A DNA stretch of 28,713 bases from a virus. Positions 1-6,739 of the stretch are shown here, piece by piece. Both the position numbers and the translations under genes were made by a program. The notes under the pieces are model-generated. The model had not been told where the DNA came from, searched no databases, and saw nothing but the letters and a program-made list of their open reading frames with translations. The first letter of the stretch is position 1. Each line of letters starts with the position of its first letter. The stretch covers positions 1-28,713 of IMG/VR virus record IMGVR_UViG_3300043420_001655; one strand, written 5' to 3'.

Positions 1-1048
1 TCCTGCTGGTCCTGCTGGTGAAACTGGTCCTGCTGGTCCTGCTGGTCCTGCTGGTGAAACTGGTCCTGCTGGTCCTGCTGGTGAAACTGGTCCTGCTGGT
101 CCTGCTGGTCCTGCTGGTGAAACTGGTCCTGCTGGTCCTGCTGGTGAAACTGGTCCTGCTGGTGAAACTGGTCCTGCTGGAGCAGATGCAATTAGCGGTT
201 TTTTGACAAAAGAAAGTCATGTTGTAACCGCTAATTCTTCTGGTACAGGGTATATTCTAACCAACTCCGGAGGTACATTCAAAGTATTTTCTGGCACAGT
301 AGATGTTACTACTAGTTCTGGCACTGTTTACTCTGTTGTAGGACTGTCGACAGTTAGTGGACTGACCATGTCGATTAATTCAAGCACAGGAGTTTATTCT
401 CTTTCGGGTACAAGTTGGATTTCAAACGATGCTGCATTTACCCTTAGGGCAGTTTATGACGGCGTAACAATAGATAAAGTTTATTCTATTTCCAAGTCAA
501 AGACTGGTGCAACGGGTCCAGCCGGCCCTGCAGCAACTGGTATAGCTTTTTTTGCATATCGCAACAAATCAAATCGTACAATAGCGGCTTTTACACCCAC
601 CACTTCGAAACTGGCTTTTGCTACAATATGTAGCAGCACGCTATATGATACTGCAAGCAGCTATAATCCAGTAGGTTATTATATTATACCATCTAGTGGT
701 ATATATGAGTTTTCATTCGGTGCGACTGTAAATATAGATTCTTCAAACCAAGGAGTACCCATATCAATGCAAGTGGGTCTTGATATCGATGGGTCAGTGA
801 CCGACGCCAAGGTGTCAATTATACCTGGAACGGTGAAGCCCGAGGTTGTCACTATCCCATCAGCCGGTGCTACTGACTACTATGTGTATTATATAGCGCA
901 AGTCTCTCTTAATTCAGGAGACAAGGTTACCCCAAAGCTATTGTTCTCTGATGTAGTAGTTTCCAAGTCGCTGGGGCCAATAGTGATTAAGTATGATAGC
1001 AAGGAGTCTGGCACAGCTACGTATTTCTCTGGCAAATTCCTGGGATAA
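1..1048 (+). CDS. Collagen-like phage fibre/adhesin with C1q-like C-terminal head (5' partial)
   Basis: The reading frame is open from the first base, so the gene starts upstream of the window. Bases 2-190 encode perfect Gly-Pro-Ala/Gly-Glu-Thr triplets in the same frame as the rest of the protein. A Ser/Thr/Gly-rich beta linker follows (about 200-505), then a second short collagen stretch (GATGPAGPA, about 505-535), then about 170 residues that resemble a C1q/TNF-like trimeric head: an early FFAYRN strand, a [19 protein letters not shown] segment and a final FSGKFLG strand. Proteins of this plan, such as phage tail fibres and Bacillus BclA, form trimeric stalks with a globular tip. The likely role is a virion fibre or receptor-binding protein; this is inferred, because no other tail gene is visible. 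The first in-frame start-like codon inside the window (TTG at 203) is not the true start. Confidence 0.85.
   Translation, partial: PAGPAGETGPAGPAGPAGETGPAGPAGETGPAGPAGPAGETGPAGPAGETGPAGETGPAGADAISGFLTKESHVVTANSSGTGYILTNSGGTFKVFSGTVDVTTSSGTVYSVVGLSTVSGLTMSINSSTGVYSLSGTSWISNDAAFTLRAVYDGVTIDKVYSISKSKTGATGPAGPAATGIAFFAYRNKSNRTIAAFTPTTSKLAFATICSSTLYDTASSYNPVGYYIIPSSGIYEFSFGATVNIDSSNQGVPISMQVGLDIDGSVTDAKVSIIPGTVKPEVVTIPSAGATDYYVYYIAQVSLNSGDKVTPKLLFSDVVVSKSLGPIVIKYDSKESGTATYFSGKFLG
2..190 (+). repeat. Perfect in-frame tandem repeat encoding collagen triplets
   Basis: The repeat is built from 9-nt cctgctggt (Pro-Ala-Gly) blocks punctuated by gaaactggt (Glu-Thr-Gly). Spacing alternates between 27-nt and 36-nt units, giving a 63-nt higher-order unit, then ends with an 18-nt unit. 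I see no silent substitutions until the final degenerate block (gct gga gca), so the array has probably expanded recently. Unit loss or gain changes length in multiples of 9 and keeps frame. Confidence 0.95.
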
Positions 1049-1112
1049 AAACAATTACAAACTCACTATTAGAACTAAAAATAAAGTTTAGTGGTTCAAA
1101 CACAATATAATG

Positions 1113-1120
1113 CTATTTAT
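1113..1120 (+). promoter_or_regulatory. T4-late-like promoter motif next to a start codon
   Basis: CTATTTAT ends five bases before the ATG at 1126, where a -10-type late element would place the transcript start at or next to the A of the ATG. No Shine-Dalgarno sequence is visible. The same arrangement occurs at 6728 and 28198. The reverse complement of 1114-1121 is TATAAATA, the T4 late consensus, so the site could also read leftwards. Confidence 0.35.
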
Positions 1121-1125
1121 ATTGT

Positions 1126-1692
1126 ATGAATATAGAGCGCATAAAAAATCTTATTAGAGCATTTTATCCATTTGCAAAACAAAAATTAAGTTTTGAAGAA
1201 CCAGTGAAAATAAAATATATAACAAACGATGTAGGTAACTGGAATGATCCTTTTGGTAAAACTGCTTACTATAATCCACAAGAAAAATGTGTTACTTTAT
1301 TTATTTTGAATAGGCATCCAAAAGATATATTACGCTCCTTTGCCCACGAACTAACACACCACGCACAACATTGCCGTGGAGATATATCTCAAGATGTATC
1401 AACCGGTGAAGGATATGCACAAAAAGATCCACACATGCGTTCAATGGAAGAAGAAGCATACATGGAAGGTGGAATGCTTGTCAGAGACTGGACTGATACT
1501 TTACAGGAAAGTGAGAAACAAATGCTTTTTGAAAACGAAGATAAACAACACAAAGATGTTGAAAGAACTAAAAAAACTTTGCGTGACAACGAAGAAATAG
1601 TTGATATGTTTGAAGAAAGAAGAAATAGGTTGAATAAAAAACTTATGGATAAATTTATCAAACCAACCAAGAAAGAAGGAAACATAGAATGA
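1126..1692 (+). CDS. HExxH zinc metallopeptidase-like protein
   Basis: This 188-residue protein carries HELTH at residues 74-78 in the context SFAHELTHHAQH. An acidic EEEAY segment at about 108-112 could supply the third zinc ligand, as in gluzincin-type peptidases. The N-terminal half is a mixed alpha/beta domain. The C-terminal 70 residues are highly charged and probably helical. No signal peptide is seen, so it should act in the host cytoplasm or inside the virion. It is followed with a 4-nt overlap by a low-complexity gene. It may process proteins during assembly or attack host proteins; the substrate cannot be told from sequence. It is the first of three unrelated-looking HExxH proteins in the window. 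There is no clear ribosome binding site. Confidence 0.65.
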   Translation: MNIERIKNLIRAFYPFAKQKLSFEEPVKIKYITNDVGNWNDPFGKTAYYNPQEKCVTLFILNRHPKDILRSFAHELTHHAQHCRGDISQDVSTGEGYAQKDPHMRSMEEEAYMEGGMLVRDWTDTLQESEKQMLFENEDKQHKDVERTKKTLRDNEEIVDMFEERRNRLNKKLMDKFIKPTKKEGNIE

Positions 1693-1991
1693 CCTCACCA
1701 AGACAAAGAAAGAAAAGAGCAGCATTTTTAGCAAAACAAAAAACTGCGGAAATGGTAGAAACAAAACCTGTAGTTGCTGCACCAGTTGTTGTAAAGCAAC
1801 CCGAACAAGTGGTTGCAACACCGGCACCGCCTGTGGTAGTATCGGAGCCTGTCGCCGCAGAAACATCTGCGCCCAAGCCAAAAAAACTTGCAAAAAATGG
1901 TTTAGTTGAGATAAAAGAAAAAGCGAAAACATCAGTAGATCAAGTTGTAGAACAAACCAAAGCAGAAGTCAAGACTGAAACAAAGGAATGA
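1689..1991 (+). CDS. Low-complexity Pro/Val/Ala-rich hypothetical protein
   Basis: This is a 100-residue protein of unknown function. The first 18 residues are strongly basic (MTSPRQRKKRAAFLAKQK). The middle is Pro/Val/Ala-rich with alternating PVV and APV motifs, and the C-terminus is Lys/Glu-rich and probably helical. It has no membrane segment or recognisable fold and is likely disordered. The start overlaps the preceding stop in an ATGA junction and is preceded by an AGAAGGA ribosome binding site, so it is coupled to the peptidase-like gene. A DNA-binding or virion-internal role would fit the basic N-terminus, but this is speculation. Confidence 0.6.
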   Translation: MTSPRQRKKRAAFLAKQKTAEMVETKPVVAAPVVVKQPEQVVATPAPPVVVSEPVAAETSAPKPKKLAKNGLVEIKEKAKTSVDQVVEQTKAEVKTETKE

Positions 1992-1995
1992 AAAT

Positions 1996-4977
1996 ATGGG
2001 CGGAAAAGCCGGACACATGAAGCATTTATATGAAAATCCAGAACTGACTTTTGGAGAAATAAAACAAATCTTCAAAAAAATAAATGATGGAAAAATGCTT
2101 GTTACTGAAAAGATTGACGGACAGAATTGTCTTGTATCTTATTCTGTAACAGAAGGCAGGATAAAAGCCGCTCGCAATAACAGCCACCTTGCCAAAGGTG
2201 GTCTTCCTATTGAAAATATTTCAGAACTTACTGATGTTGCTGACTTTCAGCAATCACTTGCTGAAGCTCTTTCTTCTTTTGAAGAAACAGTAAAAAAACT
2301 TTCTATAGAAGAACAAATAGATATATTTGGACCTAATACAAACTATTATTACAATACTGAAATACAAGATCCAAATAATAAAAATATTCTTTTATATGAA
2401 AACAAAAGGATCTGTATTCATAGATCCGGTCATCTTCTAAATAATAAATATAATAATATTATAACAGAAGAGATCTTATCAGATCAGTTTAGAAAACTTG
2501 AAGAAACTATCAATAAACAAACTGTTATAAATGAAACTGTAACAGATAAATTTATTGTATCAATCAATCCTATCAGAAAACTTGAACCTGTAAAGAACAA
2601 AAATTGTTATACAGAAGCAGTAAACAAACTGAATAAAGAAATATTGACAAACAAACTTACTGATAGTAGTAGTTTGGCTGAATATATTCTATCAAGAATG
2701 GATAGTATTTTAGAAGAAAAGATACCAGAACTTCCAAAGGAAGCAAAAATAGTTCTTCTAAAAAGACTAATGAAAGTAAAAGAAATAACTGCTAAAAATG
2801 TTTATAAAATCCTAACTGAAACAAACAACTCTCACTTGATTGAGAAAGTAAAAAATATTATTGATAGTGAGAACAAGCTACACAAAGCCTGTATCAATCC
2901 AGTAGAAGAAATAGTAACTGAATATGGTGCCGGTGTTCTCAGTGAGTTTGTTTCATCAAATATCAAAGATACAATATCTGAATCAAATAGAATAAAAACA
3001 AGACTAAAAGAAATATTTGATATAGTCAATATGTCAAATGATCTTGCGGCAAAAGAGTTTGTAAATAAACAACTTTCAAGAATGAAAAACCTTGACAAAG
3101 TCAATATAACTTGTGAAGGTATTGTTTTCAAGTTCAATGGCGATGTTTATAAAATGACTGGTTTCTTTTCTCCACTCAATCAAATCCTTGGTATGACAAA
3201 GTTTGCTCGTGGTAATATACAGCCAATCAATATTGTTGCTGAAACTGTTGCTAATAAAACAGCAGTTCTTTCTTGGGGTCGCTTCAATCCTCCAACAATA
3301 GGGCACGAAATAGTCTTCAAAACAGCCAGCGATCTTGCGGAAAGCAATAATGCTGACTTTTTTATTATTCCATCAAAAACAGTAGACAAGAAAACCAATC
3401 CACTAACATTTGAAGAAAAAGTAAAATATCTAAACAAACTATTCCCAGAATATAAATCAAATGTTGTAACGGATGAAAGCATCAAAACTATTTTTGAAGC
3501 AGCAAAATATTTTCATCAAAATGGATATACAAATCTAAAAATAGTTGTTGGCTCTGATCGTAAAGAGCAATTTGAAGTTCTAAAAAAATATAATAATAAA
3601 GAATATGTTTTTGAAAATATTGAAATATTGTCAGCAGGTGAGCGTTTAGACGAAGGTGAAAGCGCTGCCAGTATGTCGGCAAGCAAAATGCGAGAAGCTG
3701 CAACACAAGGCGATATAGGCTTTTTTATGCGTGGTGTAGCTGGTCGGTTGGAACTCCAAGAAGGAGTTGAACTGATGAACCTTATTCGTTCTCGTTTAGA
3801 AGCCACAGGAGAAGATGGCAAAAAAAAAGTTTTGGAACCTATCTCCCCTTCTTCTCTAAATGAAGTGATAAGAAAATCTGGCTCAAAATGGTGTTTGTTT
3901 TCTAAAAAGAAAACCAAAGACGGAAAAAGAAAAAAACTTGGTTGCTATCCAACTCGTGCTGGTGCGGTAAAAAGAGAGAAACAAGTTCAGTATTTCAAGC
4001 ACATGAAAGAAGAACAAGAAATTGAAGAGATGTCAGCAGCCAGCGGCACTGGTGGTATTCATGGTGCTGCATTTGTTGATAAACAAGAAGAAACAATAAA
4101 TGTATTCAATCAAAGTCTAACTTCTCGTTTTGGCTCCTCCCCAAAACGAGATGATGACAATGTCGCAAAAGAAAAAATAAAAATACTATTTAGAGAAGAG
4201 GAACAATATATGGTTGATAGAAAAGAATTCCTGGAAGAAATACAACTTCGTAAAATAATAAGAGAAGGCATAAAGAAAAAAATAAAAGAAAGAGAAGAAA
4301 GTGTTCTAAAAGAAGAACAACAACTTCGCTTGGTTATTCGCAAGCTTCTCAACGAAAAACAAAAAGATGAACCAAGACATGCAAATACCGGTATCAATCT
4401 ACTAAAAGACCTACTAAAAACTATTGTTCCTTCAATAGAAGATGATTATAAAGATCTAACAACAAATCCAGAACAAGTAAAATCATTTAGAGCACATCTT
4501 CTAAATGGAGCAATAAATATTTTCAAATCTGCCGATGGACTTCAAGACCAGCCAGAAGCAGGAGCAGAAGAAATAACAGAGCAAGAAGTGGTTGATCCAA
4601 ACCAGCCAACCGATCCGCGTTTTATTCCAATCAAAAAACCACAAGTAGTAAAAAAAGAACCAGTAGATACATTTACTATACAAGGTTTGGATAGAACCGG
4701 TGCTAATGTTGCTAAAACAACTTTTAGAAAAATAGAAAATAAAATAAAAAATACATATGAAAACCTCACAGATCCAAAAGATCGTGAAATGTTCAAAGAC
4801 TATCTTATTACCAATCTAAAACTCCATATGGATATTTTTGATAACGATATGCAGGGCAATATGAAAGAGCCAACAACACCTGAATATGAAGAAGAAAAAG
4901 GTAAACTTGATACACAGCAAGACACGACTGCACCAGAAATGACTGGTTCCACAGAAGAACCACCTCCACAAATGTGA
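1996..4977 (+). CDS. Large fusion: ligase-type nucleotidyltransferase + HxGH adenylyl/cytidylyltransferase + virion-like tail
   Basis: This is a 993-residue multidomain protein. Residues about 1-400 carry hallmarks of the ATP-dependent DNA/RNA ligase superfamily: TEKIDG (nucleophile K39, motif I), a motif III-like YYNTEI around E122, EGIVFK at 374-379 (motif IV) and YKMTG with K386 as a possible motif V. A largely helical insertion of about 220 residues sits between motifs III and IV. Residues 425-585 form an HxGH nucleotidyltransferase: WGRFNPPTIGH at 427-437 and SASKMR at 561-566. Residues 628-669 form a small basic module (KWCLFSKK...LGCYPTR...QVQYFKH) also seen in other phage proteins. 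The rest is charged, helical and Pro-rich, with two QLRxxIR repeats at 750-756 and 776-782. It starts after an AAAGGA ribosome binding site. Nucleic-acid repair or NAD/nucleotide metabolism is possible, but the substrate is unknown. Confidence 0.75.
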   Translation: MGGKAGHMKHLYENPELTFGEIKQIFKKINDGKMLVTEKIDGQNCLVSYSVTEGRIKAARNNSHLAKGGLPIENISELTDVADFQQSLAEALSSFEETVKKLSIEEQIDIFGPNTNYYYNTEIQDPNNKNILLYENKRICIHRSGHLLNNKYNNIITEEILSDQFRKLEETINKQTVINETVTDKFIVSINPIRKLEPVKNKNCYTEAVNKLNKEILTNKLTDSSSLAEYILSRMDSILEEKIPELPKEAKIVLLKRLMKVKEITAKNVYKILTETNNSHLIEKVKNIIDSENKLHKACINPVEEIVTEYGAGVLSEFVSSNIKDTISESNRIKTRLKEIFDIVNMSNDLAAKEFVNKQLSRMKNLDKVNITCEGIVFKFNGDVYKMTGFFSPLNQILGMTKFARGNIQPINIVAETVANKTAVLSWGRFNPPTIGHEIVFKTASDLAESNNADFFIIPSKTVDKKTNPLTFEEKVKYLNKLFPEYKSNVVTDESIKTIFEAAKYFHQNGYTNLKIVVGSDRKEQFEVLKKYNNKEYVFENIEILSAGERLDEGESAASMSASKMREAATQGDIGFFMRGVAGRLELQEGVELMNLIRSRLEATGEDGKKKVLEPISPSSLNEVIRKSGSKWCLFSKKKTKDGKRKKLGCYPTRAGAVKREKQVQYFKHMKEEQEIEEMSAASGTGGIHGAAFVDKQEETINVFNQSLTSRFGSSPKRDDDNVAKEKIKILFREEEQYMVDRKEFLEEIQLRKIIREGIKKKIKEREESVLKEEQQLRLVIRKLLNEKQKDEPRHANTGINLLKDLLKTIVPSIEDDYKDLTTNPEQVKSFRAHLLNGAINIFKSADGLQDQPEAGAEEITEQEVVDPNQPTDPRFIPIKKPQVVKKEPVDTFTIQGLDRTGANVAKTTFRKIENKIKNTYENLTDPKDREMFKDYLITNLKLHMDIFDNDMQGNMKEPTTPEYEEEKGKLDTQQDTTAPEMTGSTEEPPPQM

Positions 4978-4979
4978 TA

Positions 4980-5008
4980 TTTACAGCCAATATTTTTTGT
5001 GATAAAAT
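4980..5008 (+). promoter_or_regulatory. Sigma70-type promoter (TTTACA, 17-nt spacer, TAAAAT)
   Basis: TTTACA at 4980-4985 and TAAAAT at 5003-5008 are separated by exactly 17 bases. Each differs from the host sigma70 consensus at one position. The predicted start, seven bases after the -10 element, is the A of the ATG at 5015, so the message would be leaderless. No Shine-Dalgarno sequence precedes that ATG. Confidence 0.55.
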
Positions 5009-5014
5009 CAGCAT

Positions 5015-5308
5015 ATGAAAGATTATGTTGGAATAGCAAAAGATATTGGCTTTCTTGTTGAACAAAAGCAAGAAGCATATGGTGATAGTTTCTCCAAGAG
5101 TGAAGAAATAATAAAAGTTTTATATCCAAACGGAGTAAAACCAGAAAACTATCGTGATCTCTTAACAATCACCAGAATAATAGATAAACTGTTTCGTATA
5201 GCGACCAGAAAAGATGCGTTTGGAGAAAGTCCTTATCGCGATATTGCTGGCTATGCTTTATTAGGGATAGCAAGTGACCTGGAAGAGAAAAAGAAAAGTC
5301 AAGGGTAA
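5015..5308 (+). CDS. DUF1599/MazG-like nucleotide-associated protein
   Basis: This 97-residue all-helical protein has the pattern AYGDSFSKS (about 22-30), then TRIIDKLFRIATRKDAFGESP and DIAGYALLG near the end. This resembles the DUF1599 (Nmad1) family, an all-alpha MazG-like fold often linked to nucleotide pools or modified-base chemistry. The acidic and Arg/Lys positions in GDSF, RIIDKL and ESPYRDI are candidates for metal and nucleotide binding. The family call is from motif recall and is moderate. The next gene overlaps its 3' end by 35 bases. A role in controlling nucleotide pools during infection is inferred. Confidence 0.55.
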   Translation: MKDYVGIAKDIGFLVEQKQEAYGDSFSKSEEIIKVLYPNGVKPENYRDLLTITRIIDKLFRIATRKDAFGESPYRDIAGYALLGIASDLEEKKKSQG

Positions 5309-5642
5309 ATACGAACACTATTCTTTCTCAAAAAAACTGAGGAGAGATAATAAAACATCAGATCAGTTTGAGATAATGCTAAATTCTCTAACATTAGAAG
5401 AATTGATAGCATTGAAACTTGAATTAGCAAACAAAGCAGCGGGAATGCCTATTTATGGTTTTCCAATATACAAGGCGATGAAGCATGTTGTCAAAGCAGC
5501 GGTCCTCATGTATGCTGCATCAGCAACCAGATCAGAACGGGAAGCCGCTGCTTTTCTGGGGATCACAAGGTTAGAATATAGAATGTATATAAGAGACTAT
5601 AATATTCTAAATTATTTTGAAGAGGATAATAAAAATGACTGA
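5274..5642 (+). CDS. Small HTH-like putative DNA-binding protein
   Basis: This 122-residue protein begins at GTG 5274, supported by an AGGGA ribosome binding site inside the upstream gene. The next in-frame ATG (5376) would discard a strongly basic N-terminus (KRKRKVKGK). The core LNSLTLEELIALKLELA is a helix conserved in small proteins of marine T4-like phages as I remember them. Near the C-terminus, SEREAAAFLGITRLEYRMYI looks like a Fis-type helix-turn-helix. The basic tail plus HTH suggests a nucleic-acid-binding regulator. This is inferred; no target is known. Confidence 0.55.
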   Translation: MTWKRKRKVKGKYEHYSFSKKLRRDNKTSDQFEIMLNSLTLEELIALKLELANKAAGMPIYGFPIYKAMKHVVKAAVLMYAASATRSEREAAAFLGITRLEYRMYIRDYNILNYFEEDNKND

Positions 5643-5910
5643 AACAACACAAACAGAATCCGTAAAAGAAACCGTAATCAGGCCAGATGATGTTGTGGTT
5701 CAACAACTATCAGAAACAGTTGTTGATGCTGGACCAGCAGAAGCTGCAGCAGAATCAGTTTCAACTGAAACTTCAACAGTAGAAGTCGTCGACGGAGATG
5801 CATCTGTCAAAGTTTCTGGTGATACACCAGTATCACTTGCCGTTGCTGCTGTTCTTGCCTTGGTAGTAGTTCTTGGATTATCAGCAAAGAAATTTTTAGA
5901 GAAACGATGA
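5635..5910 (+). CDS. Small acidic protein with one C-terminal membrane segment
   Basis: The protein has 91 residues if started at the ATG at 5635. A TTG at 5617 would add six residues but is less likely. The first 60 residues are acidic and rich in Thr, Val, Ser and Glu, probably unstructured. Residues about 65-85 (VSLAVAAVLALVVVLGL) form a single membrane helix, followed by a basic end (KKFLEKR). The predicted topology is a tail-anchored inner-membrane protein with most of the chain on one side. It overlaps the preceding gene by 8 bases. It could be a holin or superinfection-type membrane protein, but no family is recognised. Confidence 0.6.
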   Translation: MTETTQTESVKETVIRPDDVVVQQLSETVVDAGPAEAAAESVSTETSTVEVVDGDASVKVSGDTPVSLAVAAVLALVVVLGLSAKKFLEKR

Positions 5911-5919
5911 GCTAATAAT

Positions 5920-6085
5920 AGTTATATGATGAACCCTGTGCCGTAAGGAACAGGTCAGCGAGCTAGCAATAGTGATTCTAGAAAAAATTATTGTTACCAA
6001 ACCGAGGCGTAAGTGTTCTGCGCAGTTATAATGGCGATAGTGGTAGCCCTCCTATGAACACCCACTGTTTTTTGTGATACAAGAA
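5920..6085 (+). ncRNA. Candidate structured non-coding RNA upstream of tRNAs
   Basis: The 195-nt gap 5911-6105 has no credible reading frame and is more GC-rich than its surroundings. I can draw three helices: CCTGT 5935-5939 with ACAGG 5950-5954; TAGCAATAG 5964-5972 with 5988-5996 (nine pairs, two G-U); and GTGTTC 6013-6018 with GAACAC 6056-6061. An alternative AGTGG/CCACT pairing runs into a T6 tract at 6068-6073, which could act as a terminator. CGTAAG occurs twice (5942, 6008). I recognise no Rfam family. It may be a phage small RNA co-transcribed with the tRNAs. The ends are approximate. Confidence 0.4.
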
Positions 6086-6105
6086 TAAACATGAACTATA
6101 TTATT

Positions 6106-6178
6106 GCCGACATAGCTCAACTGGTAGAGCATCGCCCTTGTAAAGCGAAGGTTTCAAGTTCAATTCTTGATGTCGGCT
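6106..6178 (+). tRNA. tRNA-Thr (UGU)
   Basis: The acceptor stem GCCGACA pairs with TGTCGGC. The anticodon loop is CTTGTAA, giving anticodon TGT, which reads ACA. The T arm is TCAAG/CTTGA with TTCAATT. No CCA is encoded. The pair at the base of the anticodon stem (31-39) is a C-A mismatch. Confidence 0.93.
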
Positions 6179-6182
6179 TTGT

Positions 6183-6258
6183 GGCTCCATCGTCTAGTGG
6201 CCTAGGACGCAAGACTTTCAATCTTGCTACGCGAGTTCGAATCTCGCTGGAGTCACCA
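6183..6258 (+). tRNA. tRNA-Glu (UUC)
   Basis: GGCTCCA pairs with TGGAGTC. The anticodon loop is CTTTCAA, giving anticodon TTC, on a perfect CAAGA/TCTTG stem. The T arm is GCGAG/CTCGC. CCA is encoded. It lies four bases after tRNA-Thr and is presumably on the same transcript. Confidence 0.95.
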
Positions 6259-6278
6259 AATAGTAAGGTAATATAAAC

Positions 6279-6530
6279 ATGTCACAACTTATTCAATATG
6301 ATGAAAGTCTGCCTATCAACTTCAACATGGTAAAAGAGGGATTTGTTGATGGGCTTGTGTCAGAAAAGTTTCTAACCCCAGAGCAAGGGGATATGATAAA
6401 AAAGAACTATGCCATAACTATAGTAAAAAGAAACTGGCTTGGAAGATTAGTTGATGGTTTATTATGGGGAAAGGACAGTAAAGACGAATACAAACTAGTT
6501 ATTGTAAAGGTGGTATTTCCGAACAGATAA
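6279..6530 (+). CDS. Hypothetical protein, 83 residues
   Basis: No family is recognised. The protein is a soluble mixed alpha/beta chain with FLTPEQGDMIKKNYAI in the middle and a C-terminus ending in alternating hydrophobics (YKLVIVKVVF) typical of a beta strand. It sits between tRNA-Glu and tRNA-Ser, with 20 bases upstream and 10 downstream, and has an AAGGT ribosome binding site nine bases before the ATG. It is probably transcribed with the tRNAs, and RNA processing on both sides would release a very short message. Confidence 0.55.
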   Translation: MSQLIQYDESLPINFNMVKEGFVDGLVSEKFLTPEQGDMIKKNYAITIVKRNWLGRLVDGLLWGKDSKDEYKLVIVKVVFPNR

Positions 6531-6540
6531 AATAAACAAT

Positions 6541-6631
6541 GGATAGGTGGCCGAGCGGCTGAAGGCACCGGATTACTAACCCGGCATAGGTTAATAGCCT
6601 ATCGTGAGTTCGAATCTCACCCTGTCCGCCA
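6541..6631 (+). tRNA. tRNA-Ser with ACT anticodon
   Basis: This is a class II tRNA with a long variable arm (TAGGTTAATAGCCTA). GGATAGG pairs with CCTGTCC, the discriminator is G, and CCA is encoded. The loop TTACTAA gives anticodon ACT rather than the usual GCT, so position 34 is A. Position 31-39 is an A-C mismatch. It would read AGU, and more if A34 becomes inosine. Confidence 0.9.
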
Positions 6632-6636
6632 TATAT

Positions 6637-6712
6637 GGGCTTGTAGCTCAATTGGGAGAGCGCCAGATTTGCATTCTGGAGGTTGTGGGTTCGAACCCCG
6701 TCAGGTCCACCA
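6637..6712 (+). tRNA. tRNA-Ala (UGC)
   Basis: GGGCTTG pairs with CAGGTCC and includes the G3-U70 wobble that marks tRNA-Ala. The anticodon loop TTTGCAT gives TGC on a perfect CCAGA/TCTGG stem. The T arm is GTGGG/CCCGT with TTCGAAC. CCA is encoded. Confidence 0.95.
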
Positions 6713-6727
6713 ATATTTCACTTATGA

Positions 6728-6734
6728 CTATTTA
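6728..6734 (+). promoter_or_regulatory. T4-late-like promoter motif next to a start codon
   Basis: CTATTTA ends exactly six bases before the A of the ATG at 6740, the spacing of a T4 late element (-13 to -6) to its start site. No Shine-Dalgarno sequence is visible before this ATG, so a leaderless late message is predicted. Confidence 0.35.
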
Positions 6735-6739
6735 CTAAT

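Noticed and set aside
18-206. Leu/Val/Lys repeat reading frame at the left edge
   Set aside because: It is the collagen repeat read in the wrong frame; the Gly-Pro-Ala frame continues without break into the fibre protein.
1049-1125. Possible hairpin CACTA...TAGTG after the fibre gene
   Set aside because: The stem is interrupted by a four-base bulge and has no T tract; too weak to call a terminator.
1389-1932. Overlapping minus-strand frames opposite the first peptidase and low-complexity genes
   Set aside because: They are mirror images of AT-rich, Lys/Glu-rich coding sequence (giving Phe/Leu/Ser-rich products), lack ribosome binding sites and show no motifs.
5900-5930. Promoter for the candidate ncRNA (TATGAT at 5925)
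   Set aside because: No matching -35 element at the right distance; left uncalled.
6091-6276. A 61-codon frame across 6091-6276
   Set aside because: It runs through tRNA-Thr and tRNA-Glu.
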